Assembly (NCBI GenBank): GCA_016839705.1
Contig: JAEOTR010000079.1
Span: 1-64,000, forward strand
Length of the DNA stretch: 64,000 bases
Source: Promethearchaeota archaeon
GTDB taxonomy: Archaea > Asgardarchaeota > Lokiarchaeia > Sigyniarchaeales > SOKP01
Direction: 5' to 3'
The position numbers and the translations under genes are program-made. How positions within the stretch are numbered: position 1 is the first letter of the stretch; each line of letters begins with the position of its first letter. Shown piece after piece: positions 44,763 through 52,398 of this stretch. The notes below the pieces were generated by a model. That model was not told where the DNA came from, did no database searches, and saw only the letters and a list, made by a program, of their open reading frames with translations.

Positions 44763-45499
44763 TTGAGAAGATAATTAGTGAGATTAAGGCATTTTTAAAG
44801 AGAAACGCTCCTCAATTAACAAAGGAACAAAAATTGAGAATGTATAAGATTTTAAACTCCGATAATCCAAATTTTGTTATTTATGGAAATAAACATTCTG
44901 AAATAGAAAAATTTGTTAGGAATATTCACAATAATTTTAATTTATCATATGGCACTGCTTCTGAGATTTTTGAACGCTTGGTTAAATCTAACGTTCATGA
45001 TGAAAGAATTACAGGAATTTTCTTATTAAATCGATTTAAAAAATATTTCAACGAAGAAACGGTAGATATGATCCACAAAGTGATTCCCGATTATTTTGAT
45101 ACTTGGGCAATAACCGATACAACCATGATAAGAGTTGTTGGACCATATCTCGCAAAAAGTGGGAACGAAAAACTAGCAGAAAAAACTATTGAAAAATGGT
45201 CTAATTCAGAAAATTTATGGATACGACGTGCAGCTTTAGTCATTTTTCTCAAAATTATAATGGTTAAAAAGGAATTCAATAGTGATAATGTATTTAAACT
45301 CGTAGAAAGAATGCGTAAAGATCCAGAAGATTATATTCAAAAAGGAATCGGGTGGCTTTTAAAAACGTGCTCTAATTATAAATCCGAAATAATATTTGAA
45401 TATTTAATGAAAAATACTGAAAACCTCTCTCGGACAATCCTTAGATATGCAAGTGAAAAATTACCAAAAGATAAAAGAACACAAATATTAAAGAAATAA
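44759..45499 (+). CDS. AlkD-like DNA alkylation repair protein (HEAT-type)
   Basis: A 246-aa all-helical protein of HEAT-like repeats. Conserved elements include PDYFDTWAITDTTMIRVVGP and SENLWIRRAALVIFLKIIM, and YIQKGIGWLLKTCS near the C-terminus. These residues (a W, D pair and R in the concave face) are the DNA-alkyl recognition site in AlkD. AlkD removes positively charged alkylpurines without flipping. It begins within the stop of the radical SAM gene (ATGA overlap). Confidence 0.83.
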   Translation: MIEKIISEIKAFLKRNAPQLTKEQKLRMYKILNSDNPNFVIYGNKHSEIEKFVRNIHNNFNLSYGTASEIFERLVKSNVHDERITGIFLLNRFKKYFNEETVDMIHKVIPDYFDTWAITDTTMIRVVGPYLAKSGNEKLAEKTIEKWSNSENLWIRRAALVIFLKIIMVKKEFNSDNVFKLVERMRKDPEDYIQKGIGWLLKTCSNYKSEIIFEYLMKNTENLSRTILRYASEKLPKDKRTQILKK

Positions 45500-45526
45500 A
45501 AAAGTAATGGTAGAAAATGTTCAAAT

Positions 45527-46882
45527 ATGACCAAAGAGAATTTAGAAAAAAGCGATAATGATACCTCAATTTCTGAGGAATTGGTAGTTATTATTAAAAA
45601 CACGATTGAGAAATTCAATAAATCTGACCTTGTATTAGATGAAATTGAAGAATGGAAGGGAGTTATCCAATTTAATTTGGATGACAATTCTTCTTTTTAT
45701 ATTTTCAATTCGGACTCAAAAATAAAATACACTGAGGGCAAAGCGAATGATCCAGACTTTACCTTAATATTAACCCCAATGTTAGCTAAGAAAATTTTTT
45801 CTGGAGAAATGGACATTAGGAGTTTCTTTAACGCATTAACAAATAAAGAATTGGAATTACAAGGAGATTCCTCTCATTTTATGAAACTTACTGTACTACT
45901 TGAATTTCTTGAAGAGAATAAAAGTCAAGAATTAAAAAGTGGGAAAGAAGATTGGATTGTAGAAACCCCAGAGAACCACGGAATGAGATCAGATCTTCTA
46001 GAGGATGCTGCTAGAAAATTGAAAGAAATAGATATAAATCGTAATAGTTTTGTGGTAATTCGACATGGAGTATTAATATATGAAGAATACTATGGCCAAC
46101 GCAGTTATGACACACGCCTAAAATGGCATTATGATATTGCTTCAGTTACCAAAACAATAGCTGCTTTAGTCGTCGGAGTTGCAGTAACTAAAGGATTATT
46201 TAGTGTTGATGATCTTATTACTGATTGGATTCCTAATCCTGCAAATGGTATCGTACCCGGTTCAAAAATTAAACATGTATTAACTCAAACCTCTGAAAGT
46301 GAACCAGCTGGAACAAAATTCAAGTATAATAGTGAAGATGAAGTAAATACATTAGGTAAAATCATAACTATAGCATCTGGAATACCCTCTAAACAATTCG
46401 CACAAACTAATCTCTTCCAACCCTTAGGAGTTAATAATTATTCCTGGGGTGAGGTAGTAGCTGATATGACTGATCTTCCAATTGGTTATGGAATGAAAAT
46501 ATCCTCTAGAGATGCAGCAAAACTGGGGCAATTAATGCTAAACAAAGGTAGATGGAATGGGAAACAACTTATATCTGAAGAATATCTAGAAGAAATGACT
46601 AAACCTAGTTTTCTTGAGACTAATAGTGGTTATGGATATCTTATGTGGTTAAACAACTCTTTAGGAAAATGGCAAAGACCGTTTAAAAATGGTACAGGAA
46701 GTATGATCCCTAACGCTCCCGAGGATATGTTTATGGCAACTGGCTTCTATGGACGATTTATTTTTGTAATTCCTAGTTTAGATATAGTTATCGTCACCTT
46801 TGGGAAAAAATTTGTAATGGAAAGCCTGGATACAGCAAGAAAATTTTTTAACGCATTTGCACCAGCATTACCTTCTCAATAA
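45527..46882 (+). CDS. SCP2 sterol-carrier domain fused to NylB-like serine hydrolase
   Basis: A 451-aa protein. Residues 10-130 form an SCP2-type lipid-binding fold (WKGVIQFNLDDNSSFYIFNS, DPDFTLILTPMLAKKIFSGE, LQGDSSHFMKLTVLLEFLEE). Residues 145-451 form a beta-lactamase/penicillin-binding-like hydrolase. S-x-x-K is in YDIASVTKT and Y-N-S in FKYNSEDEVNTLG. The latter spacing is like NylB (6-aminohexanoate-dimer hydrolase). A nucleophilic serine at SVTK is expected. The two domains together suggest an esterase or amidase acting on a hydrophobic substrate; no signal peptide, so cytosolic. Confidence 0.85.
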   Translation: MTKENLEKSDNDTSISEELVVIIKNTIEKFNKSDLVLDEIEEWKGVIQFNLDDNSSFYIFNSDSKIKYTEGKANDPDFTLILTPMLAKKIFSGEMDIRSFFNALTNKELELQGDSSHFMKLTVLLEFLEENKSQELKSGKEDWIVETPENHGMRSDLLEDAARKLKEIDINRNSFVVIRHGVLIYEEYYGQRSYDTRLKWHYDIASVTKTIAALVVGVAVTKGLFSVDDLITDWIPNPANGIVPGSKIKHVLTQTSESEPAGTKFKYNSEDEVNTLGKIITIASGIPSKQFAQTNLFQPLGVNNYSWGEVVADMTDLPIGYGMKISSRDAAKLGQLMLNKGRWNGKQLISEEYLEEMTKPSFLETNSGYGYLMWLNNSLGKWQRPFKNGTGSMIPNAPEDMFMATGFYGRFIFVIPSLDIVIVTFGKKFVMESLDTARKFFNAFAPALPSQ

Positions 46883-46997
46883 ATTTTTCAAATTTTCATA
46901 ACAACCAGAATTTTGTAATAGAATTTATGAAGAGATAAGTTATTTAAATACAAAAAATAAATAATAAAAAAGAGATTTTAGAGGTGAAAAAAATAAA

Positions 46998-48026
46998 ATG
47001 CGAGCCGCCTTAATTCAAGAATATGGTAAAGTTAGTATAGTAGATGTTCCTAAACCTTCTCCCGCATCTGGGGAAGCCCTAGTTAAAATTACTACCGCAG
47101 GTGTTTGCCATTCGGACTTGCATCTTGTAATGGGCGATTGGATGAAACTACCAACACCACGTCCTATTGGTCATGAAGGTATTGGGATAGTTGAGGAATT
47201 GGGTCTTGACAATAAATCTGATATAAAAGTAGGTGATAGGGTTATATTAGGACTTGGTGGAACAGGCGGATATTGGTGTGGAACCTGTGAGTATTGTCTT
47301 GCTGGAGAAACTAACTACTGTCCCCAAAGTAAACCTATATTCGGAATATTTAGTGAATATATTTCTCTTTGGGCACCCTCTTTGGTAAAAATTCCTGATG
47401 AACTAAGTGATACTGAAGTACCTTTAGCATGCGGTGGGTTAACTGCCTATGGAGCAATCAAAAAACTAAAGAGGCTGAACATATCCCCTGGGAGTAATAT
47501 TGCCATTATCGGAGCTGCTGGAGGACTTGGTCATTATGCTGTGCAGATCGCAAAAACATTTGGGTATAAAGTTATTGGTGTTGATACAGGTCCAGAAAAA
47601 TTAGAAATCGTCGAGAAACTTGGTGCTGACTATGCAATAGATGTTAGTGAAGCAGGGAAATTTGTTACACAAAATTTAAAGGGAGTTCAAGCAAGCATAG
47701 TATTTGCAGCAAATATTTCTGCTTATAACCTTGGATTAAGTTTACTCAAGGTAGGAGGAACATTAATTGGAGCAGGCTTACCGCCATTCAGCGAAGGAGG
47801 AATCACAATTACCCCATTCATCCTAATAATGAGAAATTTACACATCACTGGATCTAAAACTGGGACTGTAGAAGATATGAAAGATTTAGTCCAATTAGCT
47901 GTAGAAGGCAAGGTTAAAACTCATGTCGGTAGAACTGCAAATCTTTCAGAACTTAATGAAGTATTTGAGGAAATGCTCAACGGAAAATTCGTAGGAAGAG
48001 CCATTATTAATAATCTCATGAAATAA
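46998..48026 (+). CDS. zinc-dependent alcohol dehydrogenase
   Basis: A 342-aa medium-chain dehydrogenase. Catalytic zinc residues are in GVCHSDLH and IGHEGIGIVEE, and the structural zinc site is CGTCEYCLAGETNYC. The Rossmann dinucleotide loop is IGAAGGLGHYAVQIAK, and D in IGVDTG points to NAD rather than NADP. Substrate unknown; similar enzymes act on primary or aromatic alcohols. GAGGTGA precedes the start by 12 bases. It ends 53 bases before a HAD gene on the same strand. Confidence 0.92.
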   Translation: MRAALIQEYGKVSIVDVPKPSPASGEALVKITTAGVCHSDLHLVMGDWMKLPTPRPIGHEGIGIVEELGLDNKSDIKVGDRVILGLGGTGGYWCGTCEYCLAGETNYCPQSKPIFGIFSEYISLWAPSLVKIPDELSDTEVPLACGGLTAYGAIKKLKRLNISPGSNIAIIGAAGGLGHYAVQIAKTFGYKVIGVDTGPEKLEIVEKLGADYAIDVSEAGKFVTQNLKGVQASIVFAANISAYNLGLSLLKVGGTLIGAGLPPFSEGGITITPFILIMRNLHITGSKTGTVEDMKDLVQLAVEGKVKTHVGRTANLSELNEVFEEMLNGKFVGRAIINNLMK

Positions 48027-48079
48027 TACCATGAAAAATTATTCTAATTGCGATAATCTAAATAGAAAATTAAAATCCT

Positions 48080-48760
48080 ATGAAATACAAGGCTATTATT
48101 TTTGACCTATTTGGTACTCTTGTCGATAGTTATTCTGTTCAAGGATACAACAAATTATTAACAGATATGGCTTCAGCTCTCGAATTACCTCGTGAAGGTT
48201 TTTCAAAGCTTTGGCGTGATACAACTTATGAACGTGGAACTGGGATTTTTAAAACCACTGAAGACAGTATAAAGTATATTTGTGATATTCTTAAAGTATC
48301 TATAAGTGAGGAAAATATTAAGAAATGTGAACAGATCAGACAAAAAACTTCACGCAAAGCTTTAGCTCCTAAAAATGGAGCTGTTGGGATTTTAAAACGT
48401 TTAAGAGGATTAGGATATAAGATTGGATTAATAACTAATTGTTCTGCCGAAGTACCTCTCCTATGGAAAAATACAGAATTTTCTCATTTATTTGATGTTA
48501 CCATATTCTCCGCTTCAGTTGGTATGAAAAAACCCGACGCTCAAATATATAATTTAGCATGTGAACAATTGGGTGTCGAACCAAGTGAATGCCTCTACTT
48601 TGGGGATGGTGATAGTAATGAACTATCGGGAGCTTCTCAGCTTGGTATGGATGCTGTTATGATTCGGGATCCGAATGAGTTGGACCCCTATCGTTTAGTT
48701 GAGGTCGTGTGGGATGGTCGGAAAATTGAAAATTTCACAGAGATAATGGATCTGATATAA
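48080..48760 (+). CDS. HAD-superfamily hydrolase
   Basis: A 226-aa protein with FDLFGTLVDS (residues 9-18), motif II GLITNCSAE and the KKPD lysine, and GDGDSNELSGASQLGMDAVM as motif IV. The helical cap between residues 20 and 90 resembles haloacid dehalogenase and phosphoglycolate phosphatase. One of three HAD proteins in the window. It follows the alcohol dehydrogenase on the same strand and may form a two-gene unit with it. Confidence 0.88.
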   Translation: MKYKAIIFDLFGTLVDSYSVQGYNKLLTDMASALELPREGFSKLWRDTTYERGTGIFKTTEDSIKYICDILKVSISEENIKKCEQIRQKTSRKALAPKNGAVGILKRLRGLGYKIGLITNCSAEVPLLWKNTEFSHLFDVTIFSASVGMKKPDAQIYNLACEQLGVEPSECLYFGDGDSNELSGASQLGMDAVMIRDPNELDPYRLVEVVWDGRKIENFTEIMDLI

Positions 48761-49133
48761 CTGTTTTTATATTATCAAAAAAGAAGTTTCCTTTTAAGAA
48801 CTAAAAATATTTTTCTATTTATTTTAATTGTTTCAAATGAAATTTCATTGAAATCAGACCCCGAATTTACCTTTCCATTTCAACTTCACAGAAAATTGGG
48901 AAGAAATTTAAAAAAGTTCTAATCTTGTATCTCTTATTATTATTTGATAATAGATCCTGGAGGTTCAGATTAATTCATATTTAATAGGCTTGAAGTATAT
49001 TTCTTTATTTCCTCAGAATTTTTTTTCAACTTATTTTAAAAGTATTTCCTTCTAAAAGTATTAAAATCAGAAAATCTTTTAAAATCAAATTCATTGTTGG
49101 TATTAATTATCATAGAAATTAGAAATCAAAAAT
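48761..49133. other. intergenic region with first copy of a diverged repeat
   Basis: No gene. A 36-base unit at 48841-48876 is repeated at 49679-49714, on the other side of the next gene. Neighbouring segments (AACTAAAAATATTTTT near 48800) also recur near 49900. The rest is AT-rich. Confidence 0.5.
48841..48876 (+). repeat. direct repeat unit, copy 1
   Basis: A 36-base unit, AATTTCATTGAAA followed by a variable core and GAATTTACCTTTCC. The second copy at 49679-49714 matches 31 of 36 positions with no gap. Its function is unknown. Confidence 0.6.
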
Positions 49134-49571
49134 ATGCAATTCGACATGAAAAAATTTATTAAAATAATTTTAGGAGTTTTCTCAATCTTCATAGTTTTAT
49201 TTGCACCTTATGGATATCATATTCATTTAAATCCTGGTCCTAATTCAATAGTCGCTATGATTTGGGAATATTCTACCTATTACTCTTTTAGATATTTTTC
49301 TCCATTAGGTTATTATATTGAATTTTATATATTTCGAATTGTTGTTCTTTACTACATTTTTAGATTCCTTTTAGAAAAAACTTCAAAAAAGAGAATGATT
49401 ATTTTAGGTATAATTAATGAGATAATACCCTTAATTCTATCAATTCTAGGCGCGTTAATAGTTAACTCAGAAGGGGAATATCTCAGGGCTATCATAATTT
49501 CGATCCCAATTCTATTTTTATTTGATCTTTTCGTTGTTTATATATATCCTAAACTCAATAATATCGTCTAA
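49134..49571 (+). CDS. small multi-pass membrane protein, 145 aa
   Basis: Four hydrophobic helices are visible: about residues 10-26 (IILGVFSIFIVLFAPYG), 52-75, 88-108 (RMIILGIINEIIPLILSILG) and 115-140 (AIIISIPILFLFDLFVVYIY). No family motif is seen. It lies between two copies of a diverged intergenic repeat. It is not clearly linked to either neighbour. Confidence 0.65.
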   Translation: MQFDMKKFIKIILGVFSIFIVLFAPYGYHIHLNPGPNSIVAMIWEYSTYYSFRYFSPLGYYIEFYIFRIVVLYYIFRFLLEKTSKKRMIILGIINEIIPLILSILGALIVNSEGEYLRAIIISIPILFLFDLFVVYIYPKLNNIV

Positions 49572-49993
49572 AAAATATACTATTTTCGAGAGTGGACATC
49601 ACGGGGGAGAGAGGTAAAATAAAAGTAGAAAATATGATGATTAAAATAAATCTATAAATATGATTCTCTTCTAAATTAAATTTCATTGAAACCAAAGTCT
49701 GAATTTACCTTTCCGGAGATTTAAGAAGTCTTGAATCTTAATATACTTCCCTTTAGAAAAAATAATTAGTGGTGCATTTCTAAATTAGGAAATCTTTAAG
49801 AAACCGCGGATAAATGAAAAAAAAATTTTAAATGAGATTTCTTCCCCTTGAATTTGTACTTTTTATCCCTTTTCTCACTTTTTATGTTCTCATTTAAGGA
49901 CTAAAAATATTTTTATGAGATTCTTTACTTTAATTTCTATCTTATTTATGATAATAAATTGTATATTATCAAAAAATAAGATATTTCATAGGT
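49572..49993. other. intergenic region with second repeat copy
   Basis: Contains the second repeat copy at 49679-49714 and a GACATCACGGGGGAGAGAGG stretch (49595-49614), unusually G-rich for this region. No gene. The last 30 bases before 49994 are AT-rich and may hold the promoter of the tRNA. Confidence 0.45.
49679..49714 (+). repeat. direct repeat unit, copy 2
   Basis: Matches the unit at 48841-48876 at 31 of 36 positions. Five substitutions are concentrated in the middle, so the ends look constrained. Confidence 0.6.
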
Positions 49994-50195
49994 GCCAAGG
50001 TGGCGTAGCCCGGTTCATCGCGTTAGAGCTCCTTATTGTAGGGTAAGAACGCACCAGATTCATCGGAGTTACCGATAAAGGTGAAACTGAAGATCTGGGT
50101 ATCGAGAAAAAATTGGGTCTCTTCGACCGTTTTCGGGAAGGTTCAAAAGAAAAACCCGCATTCGAGCTTTTTGGGAACTCCCTCCCTTGGCACCA
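49994..50195 (+). tRNA. tRNA-Phe (GAA) with four apparent introns, CCA encoded
   Basis: 202 bases that reduce to a standard tRNA-Phe of about 76 after removing four insertions. Acceptor GCCAAGG (49994-50000) pairs with CCTTGGC (50185-50191), followed by A73 and encoded CCA. D stem GCGT (50003-50006)/ACGC (50049-50052) encloses an insertion of about 31 bases. Anticodon stem CCAGA (50054-50058) and loop-stem CTGAAGA-TCTGG (50087-50098) are split by 28 bases at 31/32. T stem GAG (50104-50106) and GG (50140-50141) are split by 33 bases at 51/52 and pair with CCCTC (50180-50184). The T-loop holds about 31 extra bases. The anticodon is GAA. Intron borders are exact for 31/32 only if splicing follows the stem; others are approximate. 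Confidence 0.85.
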
Positions 50196-50208
50196 CTCTT
50201 AAGATTTA

Positions 50209-50358
50209 TTATTGATTATTTATATCCCTCTTCTTCTTAAAATTAGATTCTAGCTCTTTTACTACTCCTTTACCATATATATTTAATTTCCCAAATCCTT
50301 TCCTTTTGTCCGTTAATGCTTTTTCAATTGCTTTTATAATTGTATTATCATTTACCAA
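50209..50358 (-). CDS. possible small protein, 49 aa, TTG start
   Basis: The frame begins at TTG 50358 and overlaps the end of the HAD gene by 11 bases. It reads VNDNTIIKAIEKALTDKRKG, continues with GFGKLNIYGKGVVKELESNF, and ends in a Lys-rich tail before TAA at 50209-50211. The composition is protein-like and the position suits coupled translation. No family is recognised and the short length keeps confidence low. Confidence 0.4.
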   Translation of the reverse strand: MVNDNTIIKAIEKALTDKRKGFGKLNIYGKGVVKELESNFKKKRDINNQ

Positions 50359-50995
50359 TAATAAAACCTTTCACTTTATCCAATTTCTTTACAACAGCTT
50401 TGGTTATCGAAGTTAATTGCTCATAGTTTTGATGCCCATTAGCAATTAAAACGTGATTACAATCGCATTCTTGAGAAACTTCGAAATCATGGCTCGTATC
50501 ACCTATGAACCATGTTTTTTTCGGGTCTAAATCAGAATTTTCGATAAAATTTTTGGCGATAACGGCTTTACTAACAGCTAAATTATTTGATAAACCTAAA
50601 ATTGAATGAAAAAAACCATTTATCTTTTTTTCTCGCACAGATTTGGTTAAGATTCCTTGTTCCATAGCAGATATTATCGTTTGCTTGTAACCCAATTGGG
50701 AAAAATAGTGCAGATTTTCTTTTACACCGGGAAATAGTTGACAAGATGGTAATCTGGAATTATATTCTGATATGAATTCTTCGGTGATTTTCTTAAAATT
50801 TTCTGTGGATGTATCAAAACCTAATTTGCTGTAGTAATTTTGAACTGGGAACGTGAATATTTTTTTATAGGATTCTTTAGAAATAGTTTTTTTATTATAT
50901 TTTGACAATAAAGCATTGATCGAATCAATGCAGATATCAACATCATCTAAGAGCGTACCATTCCAATCCCAAATGATCGTAAAATTGTCTATCAT
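50348..50995 (-). CDS. HAD-superfamily hydrolase (Cof-unrelated, C1 cap)
   Basis: A 215-aa protein with the nucleophile motif IIWDWNGTLLDDVD at residues 8-21, where Asp-Trp-Asn is less common than DxD. Motif II is QTIISAMEQG, and motif IV is KTWFIGDTSHDFEVSQEC. The cap domain spans about residues 22-85. DWNGTL occurs in a known subset of phosphoglycolate-phosphatase-like HADs. Substrate unknown. Confidence 0.85.
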   Translation of the reverse strand: MIDNFTIIWDWNGTLLDDVDICIDSINALLSKYNKKTISKESYKKIFTFPVQNYYSKLGFDTSTENFKKITEEFISEYNSRLPSCQLFPGVKENLHYFSQLGYKQTIISAMEQGILTKSVREKKINGFFHSILGLSNNLAVSKAVIAKNFIENSDLDPKKTWFIGDTSHDFEVSQECDCNHVLIANGHQNYEQLTSITKAVVKKLDKVKGFIIGK

Positions 50996-51149
50996 TACGT
51001 TTTATTTATTTCTTGTTCCGATTTTTTAGTTGTATATATAAAATAATTTCCTGAAAACCAGTATTTCTTTAATTAAGTGGGTTTTTCAAATTAAATTTTT
51101 TTATTAAATCCATAACATCGGAAAACCAACAATTGCTTTTAAGAAAATC

Positions 51150-51680
51150 TTAAGTGAGAATGTCTTTTCTTCTTACATCATATTTTATAAATTCTTGAAA
51201 TTGTTCATTATCCTCATCAATAAACTCCCAAAACTCATCGTAGAGTTCCCGCAGTGTTTTGTCTTTATTTTCTGATTTGATCTGTATCTCTTGTTTTTGA
51301 AAATTCTTAATTTTATTCTGACGATTCGGTATATATTCGAGATAATCCCCCTCTAAGACTAAATTTTCAAATAATTCCTGATCATCTTTGATACTGTTCT
51401 TAGGTTGTTGGTTTTGTTCGATCTTTGTCTTTTCAAATTCAAAATCTACTCTTTGATACCCTCTTACCACAAAATTTTTATCTACAAACGCTTGAAATTG
51501 GTGTTCACAAACTAGACCTCTTGCTATTGACATTGTAGTTAAACCTTTTGTTTTATCAACAATTGATCTAGGAGATTTCAAGCTTTTTTTAGATTTACAA
51601 ACGGGACAGATAAACTGAATCTGGGTAAAATTAGTTGAGGTAATTATTTCGGGGCTTTGGGCTAGTTTAGTAACTGCCAT
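51150..51680 (-). CDS. zinc-ribbon protein with Asgard-type CPxC...VCEH domain
   Basis: The 176-aa protein has FICPVCKSKK near residue 24 and VCEHQFQAFVDKNFVVRGYQ near residue 58. C-x2-C and C-x-H provide four possible zinc ligands. The C-terminal 80 residues are acidic and helical (TLRELYDEFWEFIDEDNEQF). I recall similar CPVCK/VCEHQFQAF modules in Asgard proteins, but cannot check. No enzyme motif. It may be an adaptor. The next gene downstream on this strand is the HAD gene, 155 bases away. Confidence 0.65.
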   Translation of the reverse strand: MAVTKLAQSPEIITSTNFTQIQFICPVCKSKKSLKSPRSIVDKTKGLTTMSIARGLVCEHQFQAFVDKNFVVRGYQRVDFEFEKTKIEQNQQPKNSIKDDQELFENLVLEGDYLEYIPNRQNKIKNFQKQEIQIKSENKDKTLRELYDEFWEFIDEDNEQFQEFIKYDVRRKDILT

Positions 51681-51785
51681 AATAACACCTTCTTTTTATA
51701 CTCAGAAATTAAACATAAAAACTCCTATATAAATTATAACAGAGTGAAAGGAAAAGTAAAACCCAAATTTCAAAACTTGGGATTA

Positions 51786-52265
51786 TTAGGTATTTTGAGG
51801 ATCAAGTTTTAAATTCATGTTTGTTTCATCCAGCTCAAAATTAATTATGAAATTTGACACTATATCGCTTTCAATTTTAAAAACATGCTTACCCTCAACT
51901 AAATTTTCTAAAATACTCGCGTTAAGCTTAAATAATACACTGATGGTATCACCTAATTCTATCATTCTACCACTAAATTTACCTTCAAGAATGTCGTCTA
52001 AATCAAATGATTCTCCTTTATGATAAATGATAAATTGACTCTTTAAATTTTCAATTTTAATTGATTCTTTTGGAATATTGATTGGATTATCGTCTAAATA
52101 CAGTGTTGCGTATTCAGATAAATCAAAAGTGTTTATATCAATACTGTTTAAATCAAAATCCCCAAGTTCGATATTTTCTGGAACTGAAAAGGGGATTATT
52201 AAATTTTTTACCTTTATTTTTAAGGAATCTGCTTTTCCATCTCCCGTTGTATCTATTGTAAACAC
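51786..52265 (-). CDS. hypothetical protein, 159 aa, perhaps longer with ATT start
   Basis: Not recognised. It starts at GTG 52265, directly before FTIDTTGDGKADSLKIKVKN, which resembles a calcium-binding-like loop (DTTGDGKAD, type I dockerin-like spacing). The rest is beta-rich (FKLNASILENLVEGKHVFKI). The frame stays open upstream with coding-like sequence (IPFDLSAFKVLIKRLFPPKE) to a TAG, with ATT 52328 as candidate start. That would give 180 codons. No signal peptide. It may bind metal; there is no proof. Confidence 0.6.
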   Translation of the reverse strand: MFTIDTTGDGKADSLKIKVKNLIIPFSVPENIELGDFDLNSIDINTFDLSEYATLYLDDNPINIPKESIKIENLKSQFIIYHKGESFDLDDILEGKFSGRMIELGDTISVLFKLNASILENLVEGKHVFKIESDIVSNFIINFELDETNMNLKLDPQNT

Positions 52266-52398
52266 GCTTTCTTTAGGAGGAAAAAGCCTTTTAATTAAAA
52301 CTTTAAAAGCAGATAAATCAAATGGAATATTCTATACACCAATTTTTTAAAATTAACTTTTAGAATTTGGGGTACTTTATTAAAGATTTTATTTTAAA

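Noticed and set aside
49994-50195. Reading the interrupted tRNA as Ser/Leu (long variable arm) or Tyr
   Set aside because: GCG/CGC and CCG/CGG pairings first suggested a type II tRNA, and TTGTAGG a Tyr loop, but neither gives a full cloverleaf. The Phe reading pairs every stem without mismatch in the D, anticodon and T arms.
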